Below, piece by piece: positions 16,141-28,000 of a stretch of 64,000 bases of DNA (position 1 is the first letter of the stretch; each line of letters begins with the position of its first letter). The notes beneath the pieces were generated by a model. The model saw only the letters and a program-made list of their open reading frames with translations, was not told the origin of the DNA and did not search any database. Where the stretch lies: positions 12,088,930 through 12,152,929 of the forward strand of contig NC_040012.1 in NCBI RefSeq assembly GCF_000972845.2. Reading direction: 5' to 3'. Origin of the DNA: Larimichthys crocea (lineage: Eukaryota; Chordata; Actinopteri; Sciaenidae). The translations under genes and the position numbers were made by a program.

Positions 16141-19100
16141 TCAGCTGCTGCTGCTTAAACCAGACTCTCCTCGATCCTCTCTCCTCCCTCTCTCCTGCGC
16201 GAGAGAATATAAAAACAAACAGGAGGTGAATGTCACTGAAGGAAAACGTTACAAAGAGCTTTACCGACTGCTAAAAGATACCTATGCAGTACCTGCTGGA
16301 TGTGTGTGTCAGGTCTGGCTGTGGCGCAGATTTCACAGCCCGGACGGGACGGCTTGTTGATGAAAGTGCATGAGGGACAAGCCCACTCCGTCTGTTGAAA
16401 GCATGTTCACGCAGATATTTAAAAATTAGAATTAACAATTGAACTCTAAACACAAAGTCAGACAAACTCACAGATACATTCTCTCCATCTAGGTCCATGT
16501 GTATTAGCCGAGCTTAGCTCAAATATTTGAAGCGCACAGGATCAATTAAATTTTATATAGCACCAAATCATAAAAGCTATGACGGTTTCCATATAGTCTT
16601 TAAAATATTAGACATAAATAAAAGAGACCCAACAATTTCCGCCATAAGCAAGTGCTCGGTGACAGTGGTAAGGAAAAATGGCAACTACGGTTTCTAAAAA
16701 AAAAAATTGATTACTGTTACAAAATGTATTTATTTAGCCTTTTATCAAAAGTTCAACCTCCATCCCTTTGAGCTGAGGTACTAGTTGATGCATCCGGCAT
16801 TAGGACAAAGGTAACTTGTGGAGTTTTCTGTTTGAATGTTTACATTCACCAAAATGCACTGTGTGTGTGTGCGCATCTTCGACGCCCGATGAGCAGACCC
16901 TCCTCATGAAATATTTGCAGAGGAACCACCAACAATATTTACATACATGTCGAACGCTAACATTCTTCTTCCCCGCCTTTGCTGACACTTTGCTACAATT
17001 CTTGGCACGTCACTGCCACCGACTGACAATTATGGGAAAAGCATTACTCTATGGTGCTAATAGAACCACTAGTGGCTCTATTCCACTACATTAAACTACA
17101 TACATATCATAAAAAAGGCAGCTATGATAAGTATGTTGGAGGAAAAGTTAAACTCCCACTGAAATAAAATTCATCCTTATTGCTGTGTAGTCACTAACAT
17201 ACCTGTGTTTTGCTGCCTTTGTTGGCGTGATCGTTGAGCTGCAGATGCTCAATGTCGAGGACATCTTTGATGTCACCCGGTCTGTCGCTTCCTCCGCCTG
17301 TGCTCCCTGATGTTGACAACAAAAAAAAACAAGTTTATAGAGCAGTGTGCTCCATGGAGTATTTATGATGAGTCAGAGAATATTTGGATGTGTTTTGTCT
17401 GCTTGTTTCTAATTCAGCACATTGGATTTGATTTGATTTTGATTGATGATGAACAATGACAACAAGGTTAAAGCCATCTGTTACATCAGATGAGTAATGT
17501 AGGATGGACTAAATGAAATGAAAGTTTTGTAGATAGGGGTACACGTGTTGAACTCACCCTGGTTGTTGTGGGGAAGCCTCGAAGGCAAGGTGCTGTAACC
17601 CCTCCAGTCTTGGGATGTGGGTCCGTTTCCCGGTGGGAGAGGTGGGGCGAGGAGGGCGCTCTCCAGGTCCTGTTGGAACAGCTGGCGGGTGATGCGGGCT
17701 TGCCGTGCAGAGATCAGGTACAGGTACGCTGTATCGCCGTCCTTCTGCACCCCGTAGGAGGCCAGTGACCTCGGCTCGGTGCACAAGCACTGACCGATCA
17801 CCCAGCGCTGCACGCGAGGATGGAAACCGTACTCAAGAAAAACCTGAGGAACCAGAACAAGTGGGAGTTAGCGAATGAAATTCTATTCCACCCATTTAAT
17901 TATTGGTTAATTGACAGTTTCCTTACCTGTTGCTTGAGTGCAGCCACAGTCATGTATGGAAAGACTTTGACCGTGACACAGCAGGATGACGAAACATCCT
18001 CCACTACCACGGATAAACTGCAACACAGACATGGCACTATGAGTCGCAAAAAGGCCTGGATCAGTCACAGGGATCTTGAACAAACCCTCAACACTTTTCA
18101 TTTCTCACCTGATCTCTCCGTCTGCGTAGTTCTTTTCAGACAGCTGAATCGTCAGTGCTGCTTTTTGCCTGGCCAGAGCGGATGCATGCTGCGAGGCGGC
18201 CTGTGTGTCACCGGCTTCAATCGCCCTGGCGAGCTCCAAGCAAAGCTCCTCTAAAACCGGCCCCCCAAAAAAAGATGTAACAATGAAAAGTGACATTTCT
18301 AGAAGCATGTTCTGAATAGAAAGAAAGAGATAAACCCACCAGTGAGCGGCAGCGAGGCCGAGCTCCACTGCTCCATAGCTGCTGCTGTGTGGTTGAGTCT
18401 GCCATCTGATTCACATGTGTTAATATTTGCAACTGTCAGGAGGAGAAACAAGAAACAAAAGGTCTTAAAACACACACCAATATCAACAGATACCAGTATT
18501 TATTCTAGCCGCACGTTGCTGATAAGGACAAACCTTTTTTTTTATATCTCATTTCACACATCAGACACACATTACACTTAAACATATTCAAGAATCTAAC
18601 TTGAAGGATTCTTGTAGCAATCGTGGGAATATTAAAGCCCCTTGATAGCTTTTCTTTTAGTCTTTGGAGCATTCACAGTACATGTTGTTTTACTGAAAAC
18701 TGACCTTGAGTTGCTGTAGGTTTATAAAATATTTATTAGACAGCGGAAGGAGCTCGAGGTGCATCTTTGCACGACGTGTTGCTCTACTGTCTTTTTACCT
18801 GTCATAGGATTTCCGCTAATATAAAGACAAACAGGGAAGCTGACCACCAGGACAATCTGCTTTCATTTGTTTGCTAATTTAATAAACAATTACATAAACC
18901 ACATAGAAACAATGTTACGTGTAAATAAATAAATCAGGCATCTAGCTGAAGCTAATTTGCATCATTTAAAATTAGAAAATAGCACCAATGGATTTGATAG
19001 ATCAAACAGAGTGTGAATTAGTGAGTCACCTTCCTGATTGACTATGATCATTTCATTTTCAAGAGATTTAAGCAGCTTTATAGCCAAACCGACCTCTATG

Positions 19101-22100
19101 TGCCTCCCTTAGTGATGACATCACCACCGTGGCCCACTCCTCGGCCTCGCGGTCGCAGCGGAAGTTGAAGCGGATGCAGTCGTGGGGCGGAGCAGCGAGA
19201 CGCATCTCATGGCAGCGAGGGGATTTGACCTCGTATTGCACCGAGCGCAGGTCAAAGTCTGCGATGAACTGAGTGCAAAACAAAACAAAACAAGTCAGTC
19301 TCGACAGGCGTGACGTAGGAATGAAAAAAATAAAAAGTTATGTAGATAAATAAATAAATATAAATAAATTATGTGTGTTAAAGAAAAATGTGCATTATAA
19401 TGTCTAAGAGCTAAAGGTGAAAATCCAAAATTCACATTTGAAAAGCTGTTTGGATGTTCTCCCTGAATATGGCTAAAACAATTTATCAGTTATTGAAATA
19501 GTTGAGGAAAAGTCTCCCAGGGACTCTACAGCATTGTTTAATGTTCGGAAAGAAAAATCCCATCGCAGGCCTTTTGCAAATAAAAGGCCGTTTGGGTCAT
19601 TTGCAAATGCACATTTATGACAGAAGAACCTTTTGTTAACCGTTTAAATCCATGATTACATGTGACATAAACATGGGAAAAAGTACAAAGTGTGGATTTA
19701 TAGTTTTATAGTATGAGAAAAAGTAAAACAACCTGATTAAATGTGTGAGAAAGCGAGTGAAGTTTGCATTCTGACAGAGAAAGACTCAAACTTCAGTGAG
19801 TTTAAACACGCCGTGTCCTCTGACATTCACCGCGTATACGCTCTGAAATGACTTTGTAATGAAGGTTCAGACAGACAAACCGAAAAGGAAGCTGGCAATC
19901 AAAAGGATAATCACGCAAATCAAGAAAAATCACAACAAAGCTGATGAGGAGTCTGTCTGGAGAGTCTACAGAGATGAAAGGTTGATTCTGGGTCGTTTCA
20001 GATTTTAGAAGACGGCACAGAGAGAACTCGACAAGCAAAGGTCAGATTTTAAGAGTAAAGTTAGGATGAAGTGAGACAAGGTCAACGTCAAGCATGATCA
20101 AGCATGTCTGAGTTGGGACTGATGTAGCCAATGACAGTAATCACCCATAATACTGAAAGAGAAAAAAGAACTCGTGCTTATACTGAAATGAGTCCCACAG
20201 TGTCGGAGCAGTGCAGCACTTTAATACAACCTGAAGACTGAAATTAACTAAAAGAAAACTAGGATTGACATTACTAATGTAAAGACTGCCTATAGAATAT
20301 CAGAAAATAATAAAAGATGCCGTTATAATTCTTCAAATCCCAACATGATGTACTCAAATAGCTTTTTTTTTTATTCGATCAACAGTCCAAACGATCACAG
20401 TTATGAGAAGAAAAAGCAGTAAACCGTCACATTTGAGAAGCTTTAACCACTGAATTAGTTCCAAGGAAGCTGACTAAAACTAAAGCAGATCATCTAAAAA
20501 GATTCACCTTTTTAGTTGTACGGACGACAGTAACTTTGCCAAACTTTAAACATGCGCGGTACGTGCTCAAAAGATGCCAAGAATGTGACACAGTGAAACC
20601 TGTTTGAAGCCAAGACAAAAGAGGGCTGGTAGAGGAGCAAATACAAGACCTGCAAGGCCGAAAAACACAAAGCGTGGTGACGGGGTAGAGGAAAAGATGC
20701 TCGGCTGCATTTTCAAAGAATTGAATGAAATGCTTCAGCGGCCATGAGAAGAACTCAGGAGGACAGCTTGAACACAGCATGCAGCTCGGGCACGATTTCT
20801 GACTAAGATTAAATAATTTACAGGAGATTACTTGATGGTAATCGTTATAAACAATTCAACACTTCTGCTGTTTAAAGTGACTTTCCACTAATTATAGAGG
20901 TGAGCATCAGTCGAGGTTACATTTCACATTTCACTATTTCAGTCTGCTGATGAAATCGCAGAGTGGAGTTTGAAAGAGTTGGGCTTCGAACAGGCAGGGA
21001 GGGGCCTGGTGATAGACACTATTTAGTTGCCTTGTGGGAACTGTAGGACCCAGTGTTTTTTTTTTGGATCTTGATGCTTACTAGGAACTAAAAGTCAGTA
21101 TAAACACGACCTCTGCTGCTTTAACTTTTAACTTGTGAGTCTCAGACTTTATGGAAGTGTGACGCTGAACTGCTAAGGAGCCCCTTTAACGGGTGCCATA
21201 CCTCCTCTGTTCAGAGGATCACATCTCAAACTCGACTCAAGGCTCAGCTCGACATTGGTTTCGTCGACTTCCTCAGTCGGTTTTGGGTTTTGTCAGCCTC
21301 AGGTGTTCTCAGGCTGATGTTAGGAATCGAGCTCAGTGCGTGTTGTCACAAGGTGAATCGTCAATTTAAAGCAGTTTATCCCACTCGGGGTTGAAAAGCA
21401 TTTGATTTAGTTTTTGTTATGGCTCGTCGTTGCATCACACAAGACATGAGACGGTGGTGAAGCGTCTAGGTAAATGCAACTTGTGATCTGTGTTCAAAGT
21501 GGGTGTGCGGGGAGCCCGAACTTCCTGTTCCTGCTCATTTCTGGCCCACATTGTTATTTATATCTGTGTTATACCCTACGTTCACGTCAACAACTCTTGT
21601 TTATCTCATATAAAAAGACTTTAATCACCGCACCAAATGTGAATTAAGTTAGAAGTGATGACAAAATCCATTTTAAAAGGTCTAGTTTTTCAGGTTTTGT
21701 AGAATTATCGACATTTGTGTGGGACAAAGTGTCTTCTTGACCCATGCTTTCGAGACTTTTCAAACAAGACACAGGGTGACATCAGGTACATGAATCACAA
21801 GCGTGTCAAGCCACAAATGACAAACACACAAAGCAGAGAGAAAGGGAGGATTCATTTGTTGACAATCGACGGGGAAAACACGAGGAAAGTCTCACTGCAG
21901 ATGTTTACCAGCATGTCCAGTTGAAGGATTTCCCCCTTGATGAAGCCGTGATTTGAAAAAATAACTATAAATGTGTAGTGCTTGTTGTAAAGAATGAAAA
22001 TGAAAGTGAAAGTTTAAAAAAAATAAACCTTCTTAACTACAGAATTACACATTTATAAATAAGCTGAGGCCTTTTTTTGTTTTATAGGAGTATAGGAATA

Positions 22101-22320
22101 TAGTTATAATGCTTTAGCACTAATCTGGAGTTCTTTGTGAGATGTTAGGGAAGCAAAACAAAGATGATCTGCTCTGTGTCAGCTCAGGTAAAACACTTTC
22201 TGGTAAACATTCAATGAAATCTGCTGATTTTTTTAATCTGCAGGTATCAGAGCTCCTGAAAATGGCGTGTAAAGGCCTGAGCTGGTATCAAATATAAATG
22301 TGACTGAGTAAGGTGTTTGG

Positions 22321-22377
<57 letters not shown>

Positions 22378-22679
22378 TATGTGTGAAGTCTCACCACACT
22401 GCGGTTTCCGCTCGTGTCACGCAGAGCCAGTCGGAACTCTCCGGCCCGGCTCGGGTCCATGCTGAGCTGTAGGCGCAGAGCCTCGCTGCCCGCTCCGGGG
22501 AGACACAGCGGACGGATCCCGGAATGACACACCGAAACCCGGACTGACATTAACACGGTGCTGCAGCAAGCCGTCAGCGGAGGGCCGCTGCTGCTGCTGC
22601 CGCTGCCGCATGCAGCCTGCTGGGACGAAGAAGCAGGAACCGGGGCTGGAGGAGCCCAGCCGCCCGAGCTGAGAGCCAT
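16141..22679 (-). CDS. sharpin: SHARPIN, accessory subunit of the linear ubiquitin ligase LUBAC
   Basis: Exons read on the minus strand: 22679-22395, 19268-19094, 18432-18340, 18250-18109, 18017-17927, 17843-17558, 17306-17203, 16391-16293 and probably 16194-16141. Phases agree throughout, giving about 442 aa. The N-terminal PH-like part ([30 protein letters not shown]) is followed by a helical segment ([17 protein letters not shown]). Next comes the ubiquitin-like fold with [12 protein letters not shown] and [14 protein letters not shown]-terminal NZF zinc finger reads WACPSCTF then PGCEIC, with the TF ubiquitin contact kept. SHARPIN joins HOIP and HOIL-1 to build linear ubiquitin chains in NF-kB and cell-death signalling. 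The ATG at 22679 is the first in frame. The last exon ([17 protein letters not shown]) is inferred from splice phase only. Intron 1 is 3.1 kb. Confidence 0.93.
19269..22394 (-). other. First intron of sharpin, no gene seen
   Basis: This 3.1-kb intron ends next to a perfect (CA)n run at 22322-22374. I see no coding exons, RNA genes or clear transposon in it; open frames on either strand are short and unlike known proteins. Confidence 0.6.
22322..22374. repeat. (CA)n microsatellite beside the sharpin exon 1 donor
   Basis: About 26 uninterrupted CA units lie some 20 bp inside intron 1 of sharpin, next to its splice donor at 22394. Confidence 0.95.
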
Positions 22680-22871
22680 GTCGGGCGGGTAGGTCCAGAG
22701 GCGGAGGGAGGGTGTCGGAAGCACCCGCGGCAGGTGTTACTGCTGCCCCCCCTCCTGCTGCTGCTGCTGCTGCTGCTGGTTTATAAGCTCCACCAGGGTT
22801 TGAACACACCGCGTTTCTTCACGGGCAGGCTGTGGTTGTCACCTCGCCTCGCAGATTCGTCCATATCGACC

Positions 22872-22965
22872 CGAGAGAAGAGGAGGAGAGGAGGAGAGAG
22901 GAGGAGAAGAAGAGAGGAGGAGAAGAAGAGAGGAGGAGAAGAAGAGAGGAGGAGAGACACGGAGC
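22872..22965. repeat. Purine-rich GAGGAGAAGA tandem tract upstream of sharpin
   Basis: A nearly pure G/A strand made of GAGGAG and GAAGAAGAGA units lies about 200 bp upstream of the sharpin start codon. Homopurine/homopyrimidine mirror-like tracts of this kind can form triplex (H-DNA) structure. Confidence 0.85.
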
Positions 22966-23869
22966 GAAAGAAAAACAAAACAGGAAGGACAGCGGTACGA
23001 GCCGTATTTATGTCCGGATTGAAACTTGGCCGTGAAACGTCTGAGCTCGGATAAAAAAAACAAAATGAAGTGACTTCTGCAAAAGGACGTGGCCATACCA
23101 TATGATACATAATAATATAATATATAAAAAAACACATATCATTTCTATTCAGTTTATTTTTTTAAAGGAGAAAAACAGCTGTAGATGTAGAGGCGTGTAA
23201 CTAACTTTATTTTTTTTTTATAGTAGCGATGCTTAATATAAATATTTAAAATTCAAGAAAACAGATTAATTATCATAACTGGTTATTAATATATAATACA
23301 TTAATTCCCTAATATTAATCTATGAGTATGAAGGTCACAATCAATCATCAACACCTAAACAATTTAAAAAAAAATAAATGTCTTTTAAATTTTTGTTTTC
23401 TTTCTAGGAAAAATAGAAAAATAGTCAAAAATCTGTAGCAGCTGGTGGCTTGACTCGGCAGCATGTTTTCTGCTGAAGATAAAAAGCATTAAAAAGCACA
23501 GAAGCAAGACAATTAGTGAGGAATAAAATAATATAAAATATATTAAACAGCCCACTTTCAGCAGTGTGGAGAGACAAAATGTCATTACTTAAGAAGCAAT
23601 AATAAATATAAAACATTTAACAGAAAACAGCAAAATGATGCATACAGAGACAGGTTGCATGATTTCAAGAGCCGAGATGAGAGGTTAGTTTGTTTCCAAA
23701 CTTATGAAAGAAAGAAAAGCCAGAAAAAATAAAGTCCTGATTCAGAGATAGACTTGTTGCCATCTGCATTATGGAAAACTGCAGGCACACACTTCATAGA
23801 TAAAGATATAAATCTCACAAAGACACTTCCCTGCTCTCACGAAAAACTACAGATTGTTGCTTTATTGCA

Positions 23870-24563
23870 CTGTAGTTCTTTGTACTGCGGTCACGCCAGC
23901 CGCTCCAATATTTTCAAGTGCGCCCTTATTGCGACTTTACGGCAAATACTTTGAGAAGTCAGCGCGAGCTTACTGCAGCGTGTGGACACTTCTGGTTTTC
24001 AAAATAAGACGTGGGTGTTAAATGTATGTTTATTTATAAAATATGAAGAATGGTTACAATTTGATTCAATTGATTGATTAAATTTGATTTATGTGTGTCT
24101 CATAAAACAAGTATGATCCTGCACTGTTTCAATGCTCATATTTACATTATGAAATATATTAAAAATTCATTAAAAATATGACCTATAGAAAGAGATGTGT
24201 CTCATACAGCAAGTGTAAATCTACACACTTCTTTTTATAGCATTTTAACACATGTCATATTTTTTTATGAATTTTTAATACATTTCATAATGTGCATATG
24301 AGCATTGAAGCAGTGCAGGATCATACTTGTTTTATGAGACACACTTTTTTTTTTAAATCAAATTTGAACCATTCTTCATATTTTATAAATAAATACACGT
24401 TTAATACATTTAACGCCCACGTCTTATTTTGAAAATCAGAAGTGTCCACACGCTGCAGTAAGCTCGCGCTGACTTTCCCAGTATTTGCCATAAAGTCGGC
24501 AATAAGAGCGCACTTGAAAATATTGGAGCTGCTGGCGTGACCACGCGAGTTTGCAGTAGTGCT
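23870..24563. repeat. Large near-perfect inverted repeat (foldback element)
   Basis: The left arm (about 23870-24207) and right arm (about 24222-24563) are reverse complements. They share TCACGCCAGC, TCCAATATTTTCAAGTGCGC, GTCAGCGCGAGCTTACTGCA, GCGTGTGGACACTTCTG and AAATATGAAGAATGGTT, among other blocks, with only scattered differences. The spacer is about 15 bp. Inside each arm a GTGTCTCATA-CAAGT phrase recurs. No open frame is present, which fits a non-autonomous foldback/MITE. Confidence 0.88.
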
Positions 24564-25032
24564 AAAGACATTTTGGCATCATCCTATAAAATAGGATCCA
24601 AAATATGTCCTAAGACTAACTGGCAGCCAGTGTGAGGACTTTAGAGCAGGAGTGGCGTGAGCTGTTTGCTTTGTGCCAGTTAAAACTTCAGCAGCAGTGT
24701 GTGTGTGTTTAAGCTGTAATTGATTTATAGACTTTTTGTGAGAGCAATACATGACAGTAGTTGAGCCTACTCTGCATGGGGATCTGGTTTTATCCAACTC
24801 AGTTATAGTCTCAGTACAGTCAGGACAAAAAGTTAAAATATAACCGAGAAGTAAATCTGATGGCTGTCTGTTAATAAGGTACCAATTACCACATATCTTC
24901 AATGTTTATCTTTAGAAATCCTGTCTATATGCAAATAATTGAACTTGAGGCAAGTTGGTCATTGTGACACAGCTCAGATCAGGTCAGCTCAACAGCAGCT
25001 GCTGGTCTGATAGAGGTGAAGAGATCACAGAG

Positions 25033-28000
25033 ATGTCTGTCCTGCAGGAGATCAATCCAAATGTGAGAAACTTAAAGCAACTGGAGTATGTAGTCCTGGC
25101 AAGACGAGCAAACCAGATCAAGGAAGAACTTCAACAGGTTGAAAAAAATAATAATTTTTTTGGATCTGATTTGTTCTGTACACGTGTCATCTATTGCACA
25201 TCTGTCCATCCTGGGAGACTCTGTGGCTCTTCCTGAGGTTTCTTCCACCGTTTCCTTTTTTTTTCTGTTAAAAGGTTTTTTTGTGGGCAAGTTTTTCCTC
25301 ACTCGAACCGAGGGTCTAAGGACAGTATTGTAAAGCCCTCAAATACAAATACAAATAAAATTTGATTTGATTTGTTTTGATTTGATTTGATTTGATTTGA
25401 TTGGATTTGATTTGATTTGGTTTGTCTGCAATATGGATTCTGAAGTCTGTTGTCCAACCTTTGATATCTGCTTTAAATTCACCAGGGAGCGAGAAAGCCA
25501 TACAATACAGTGATAGATGTCACGTGGGGTGACATACACAGGGCAGGTGTGAAGCCTCTGTCATTTGTGCGACAGGTAATCTGTGACCTTGAAAGACATC
25601 TAATCTTTAACTTATAAAAGTTTTAAAACTGCACGGCAAGTTGAAGAATCTTCTCTTGACTAAAAATGTCTTCAACTGTCTCTCTCTGTACCGTGTCTTC
25701 ATATTTGTCAGGTTCTCGCAGCATGTCTTGACCCCACGCTTTTGAACAGTGATAAACTGCCAGCGGACGCCAGGCAGAGAGCTCAGAGGCTGCTTGGAGG
25801 ATGTGTTGGAGGGAGTGTAGGTAAGTGCAGCATATGGTGGTATTACAATGAACGCGTTGAAGAGCCAGCTCACGTAAATTACAAAAGAATTTCTACTTTT
25901 CTTTCGACTTCTACTGATACCCCGCCAAGCAGAGAGTTTTGGTTTCATCTGTCTCCAATTTCCATCCCAAACAAGTGGCACCCTCCATCGCTGTGAAGTG
26001 AAGCCAACTTGGAAGTGCCCAAAACTGCCGTTTCTCAAATAGCCCTTGAGGCTGGCTACAAAATGAGTCAGTCTCCATAAGGCCCCATGTTAAAATGTTC
26101 AATATGTTTGCACAGCTTGGTACAAGAAACATTTTGGGCTCTATAGTTGATTTACCCATTCATGACTGTACTGAGGCTGAATTTTTCAATAATTCACCTG
26201 TTGAAATTATATTAAGGCTTCTTAAATTAGAAACTGCGTTTTTTCTTCAGGTTCATATACTGCTACAGCGGGCATATCAGAAATAGTCCACAGAATCTCT
26301 GAGTTCATAACAAGAAGAGATGGTGGGGTTCCATCCCACCCTGAAAACATATACATCAGCCCAGGCTCACAGTGGGCGCTCACGGTAATGATGAAGATCA
26401 CTCATTTACCGTATGTGTTGTACCATAATCGTCCTCAGGTTAACATGATCTTTTAACTGTGCTTATTAGAACATTCTCAAAATCTTGGTGAACAGCAAGA
26501 GTGCACCCCAAACAGCTGTACTGACTCCACTGCCATGCCACAGCACTACCACTCTGTCCATAACTAGTCTGGGAGCAGTTGCCATTCCCTACAACCTCAG
26601 TGAGGAGCAAGGCTGGGCGCTGCAGATGGAGGAGCTGCATCGAGCGCTGGAATTTGCAAAGGGAGTCTATAACCCCGTCGCTCTGTATGTCATTAACCCT
26701 GGAAATCCCTCAGGTAGTAAAACCTCACCAGCATGGAGATCATCTATACTTTTCAGTCAAATAAATATGTATCACATGGTTGTTTTCATGCCATATCGCC
26801 TACAGGTCATGTTCAAAGCAGAAAATCAATGCAAGATGTGATCCGGTTTGTCTCGGAGAAGAGGCTCTTCCTTCTGGCCGATGAGGTGGAGGTCGTCTGT
26901 GAAGGCACAATGAGAAATTCATAAACACATGTGGTCATAAATGCTCACGTTCTCTGTCTTTTCACACAGGTCTATCAGGACTTTGTTTATGGGGAGCATG
27001 AGTTTGTTTCTTATAAGAGGGTTCTGGCAGAGATGGGTCCCCCTTTTGCAGACACAGTGGAGCTGGCGTCCTTCCACTCAGTATCCAAAGGCTTCACGGG
27101 CGAGTAAGTTTTTAGTCATGATGTGTATCTGCCATTTACTTTATGCCAAAAGTTGTGATTTATAGGTCCAGTGTGTAACATTTAGGGGGCAGAAATGTAA
27201 TATAATATGCATAACTGTGTTTTGAATAGTGTACAATCACCTCGTCATCAGTTTGTTACCTTAGAATCAGCCTTTTATATCGGTCATATTGAACCACCAT
27301 CTTTCTAAAGTAGTCCAGAACAGCTCTAGTTCTCTAGCTCTAGTTTCGTGACTTCGGGCTTTTCATGTGAAGATGGAGAGAGTGAGGCAAAGGGGTTGCA
27401 ATCAGCAACTGCATACTAGGTGACACTAAATCCTACACACTAGTCCTTTAAGAGGCTAAATTGTAATTTAAACAAATCAAATAGGATTAAGTGGCATATA
27501 CAGTGTAGTTGCTGATTGCAACTCATTGCCTTACCCTTCAGTGAAATGGGCAAAGCCAGTGTTTGATTTGTCCGTTCTGGCCTACAGTTATGATTTTTCA
27601 GGTGATTACACATGAATAAAGACATAGTTATGCACAATACATTCAACTGCTGCTATCTCACAACGAGACCAATGAGACAAGAAGTCCTTATAACGCTCAG
27701 AAATCTGGAAAATTGTAAATCTGGAAAATTGTAAATCTTCAATGTCCATGAGAACCAGGCAAACTCTGTCTGCCCAAAAAAAATGAGATGAGATGTGATC
27801 TTGAATAGTTACAGACCTCTTTTCTCTCCCACCAGGGGTGGTCTGCGTTGTGGATATGTGGAGCTGGTAAATGTGGACCCCGCTGTCATGAAATACATCT
27901 ACAAAATGTTCTCGATGGACACCTGTGCACCTGTGTTGGGTCAGTTCGCCCTGGATCTGATGCTAAACCCTCCACAACCAGGAGATCCCTCATATCCACT

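Larger units (their letters stand above)
22680..25032. other. Divergent sharpin-aminotransferase intergenic region
   Basis: From the left it holds a GC-rich sharpin promoter with CTG/CAG repeats (about 22755-22780), a purine-rich GGAGAAGA tract (about 22872-22965), AT-rich unique sequence, a large foldback element (23870-24563) and about 450 bp before the aminotransferase start. No other gene was recognised. Confidence 0.65.

Noticed and set aside
15953..16360. 135-codon open frame on the plus strand
   Set aside because: It is antisense to the last sharpin exons, includes a (GT)n run, and the minus strand holds the clear NZF zinc finger.
17820..18254. 144-codon plus-strand open frame
   Set aside because: Shadow of two sharpin exons on the minus strand, whose translation is conserved.
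22417..22809. 130-codon alternative frame over sharpin exon 1
   Set aside because: GC-rich out-of-frame shadow with poly-Ala from CTG repeats; the other frame splices in phase to the rest of SHARPIN.
25139..25333. Short frames in aminotransferase intron 1
   Set aside because: They translate a LINE 3' UTR fragment; the true next exon is 25486-25575 by phase and homology.
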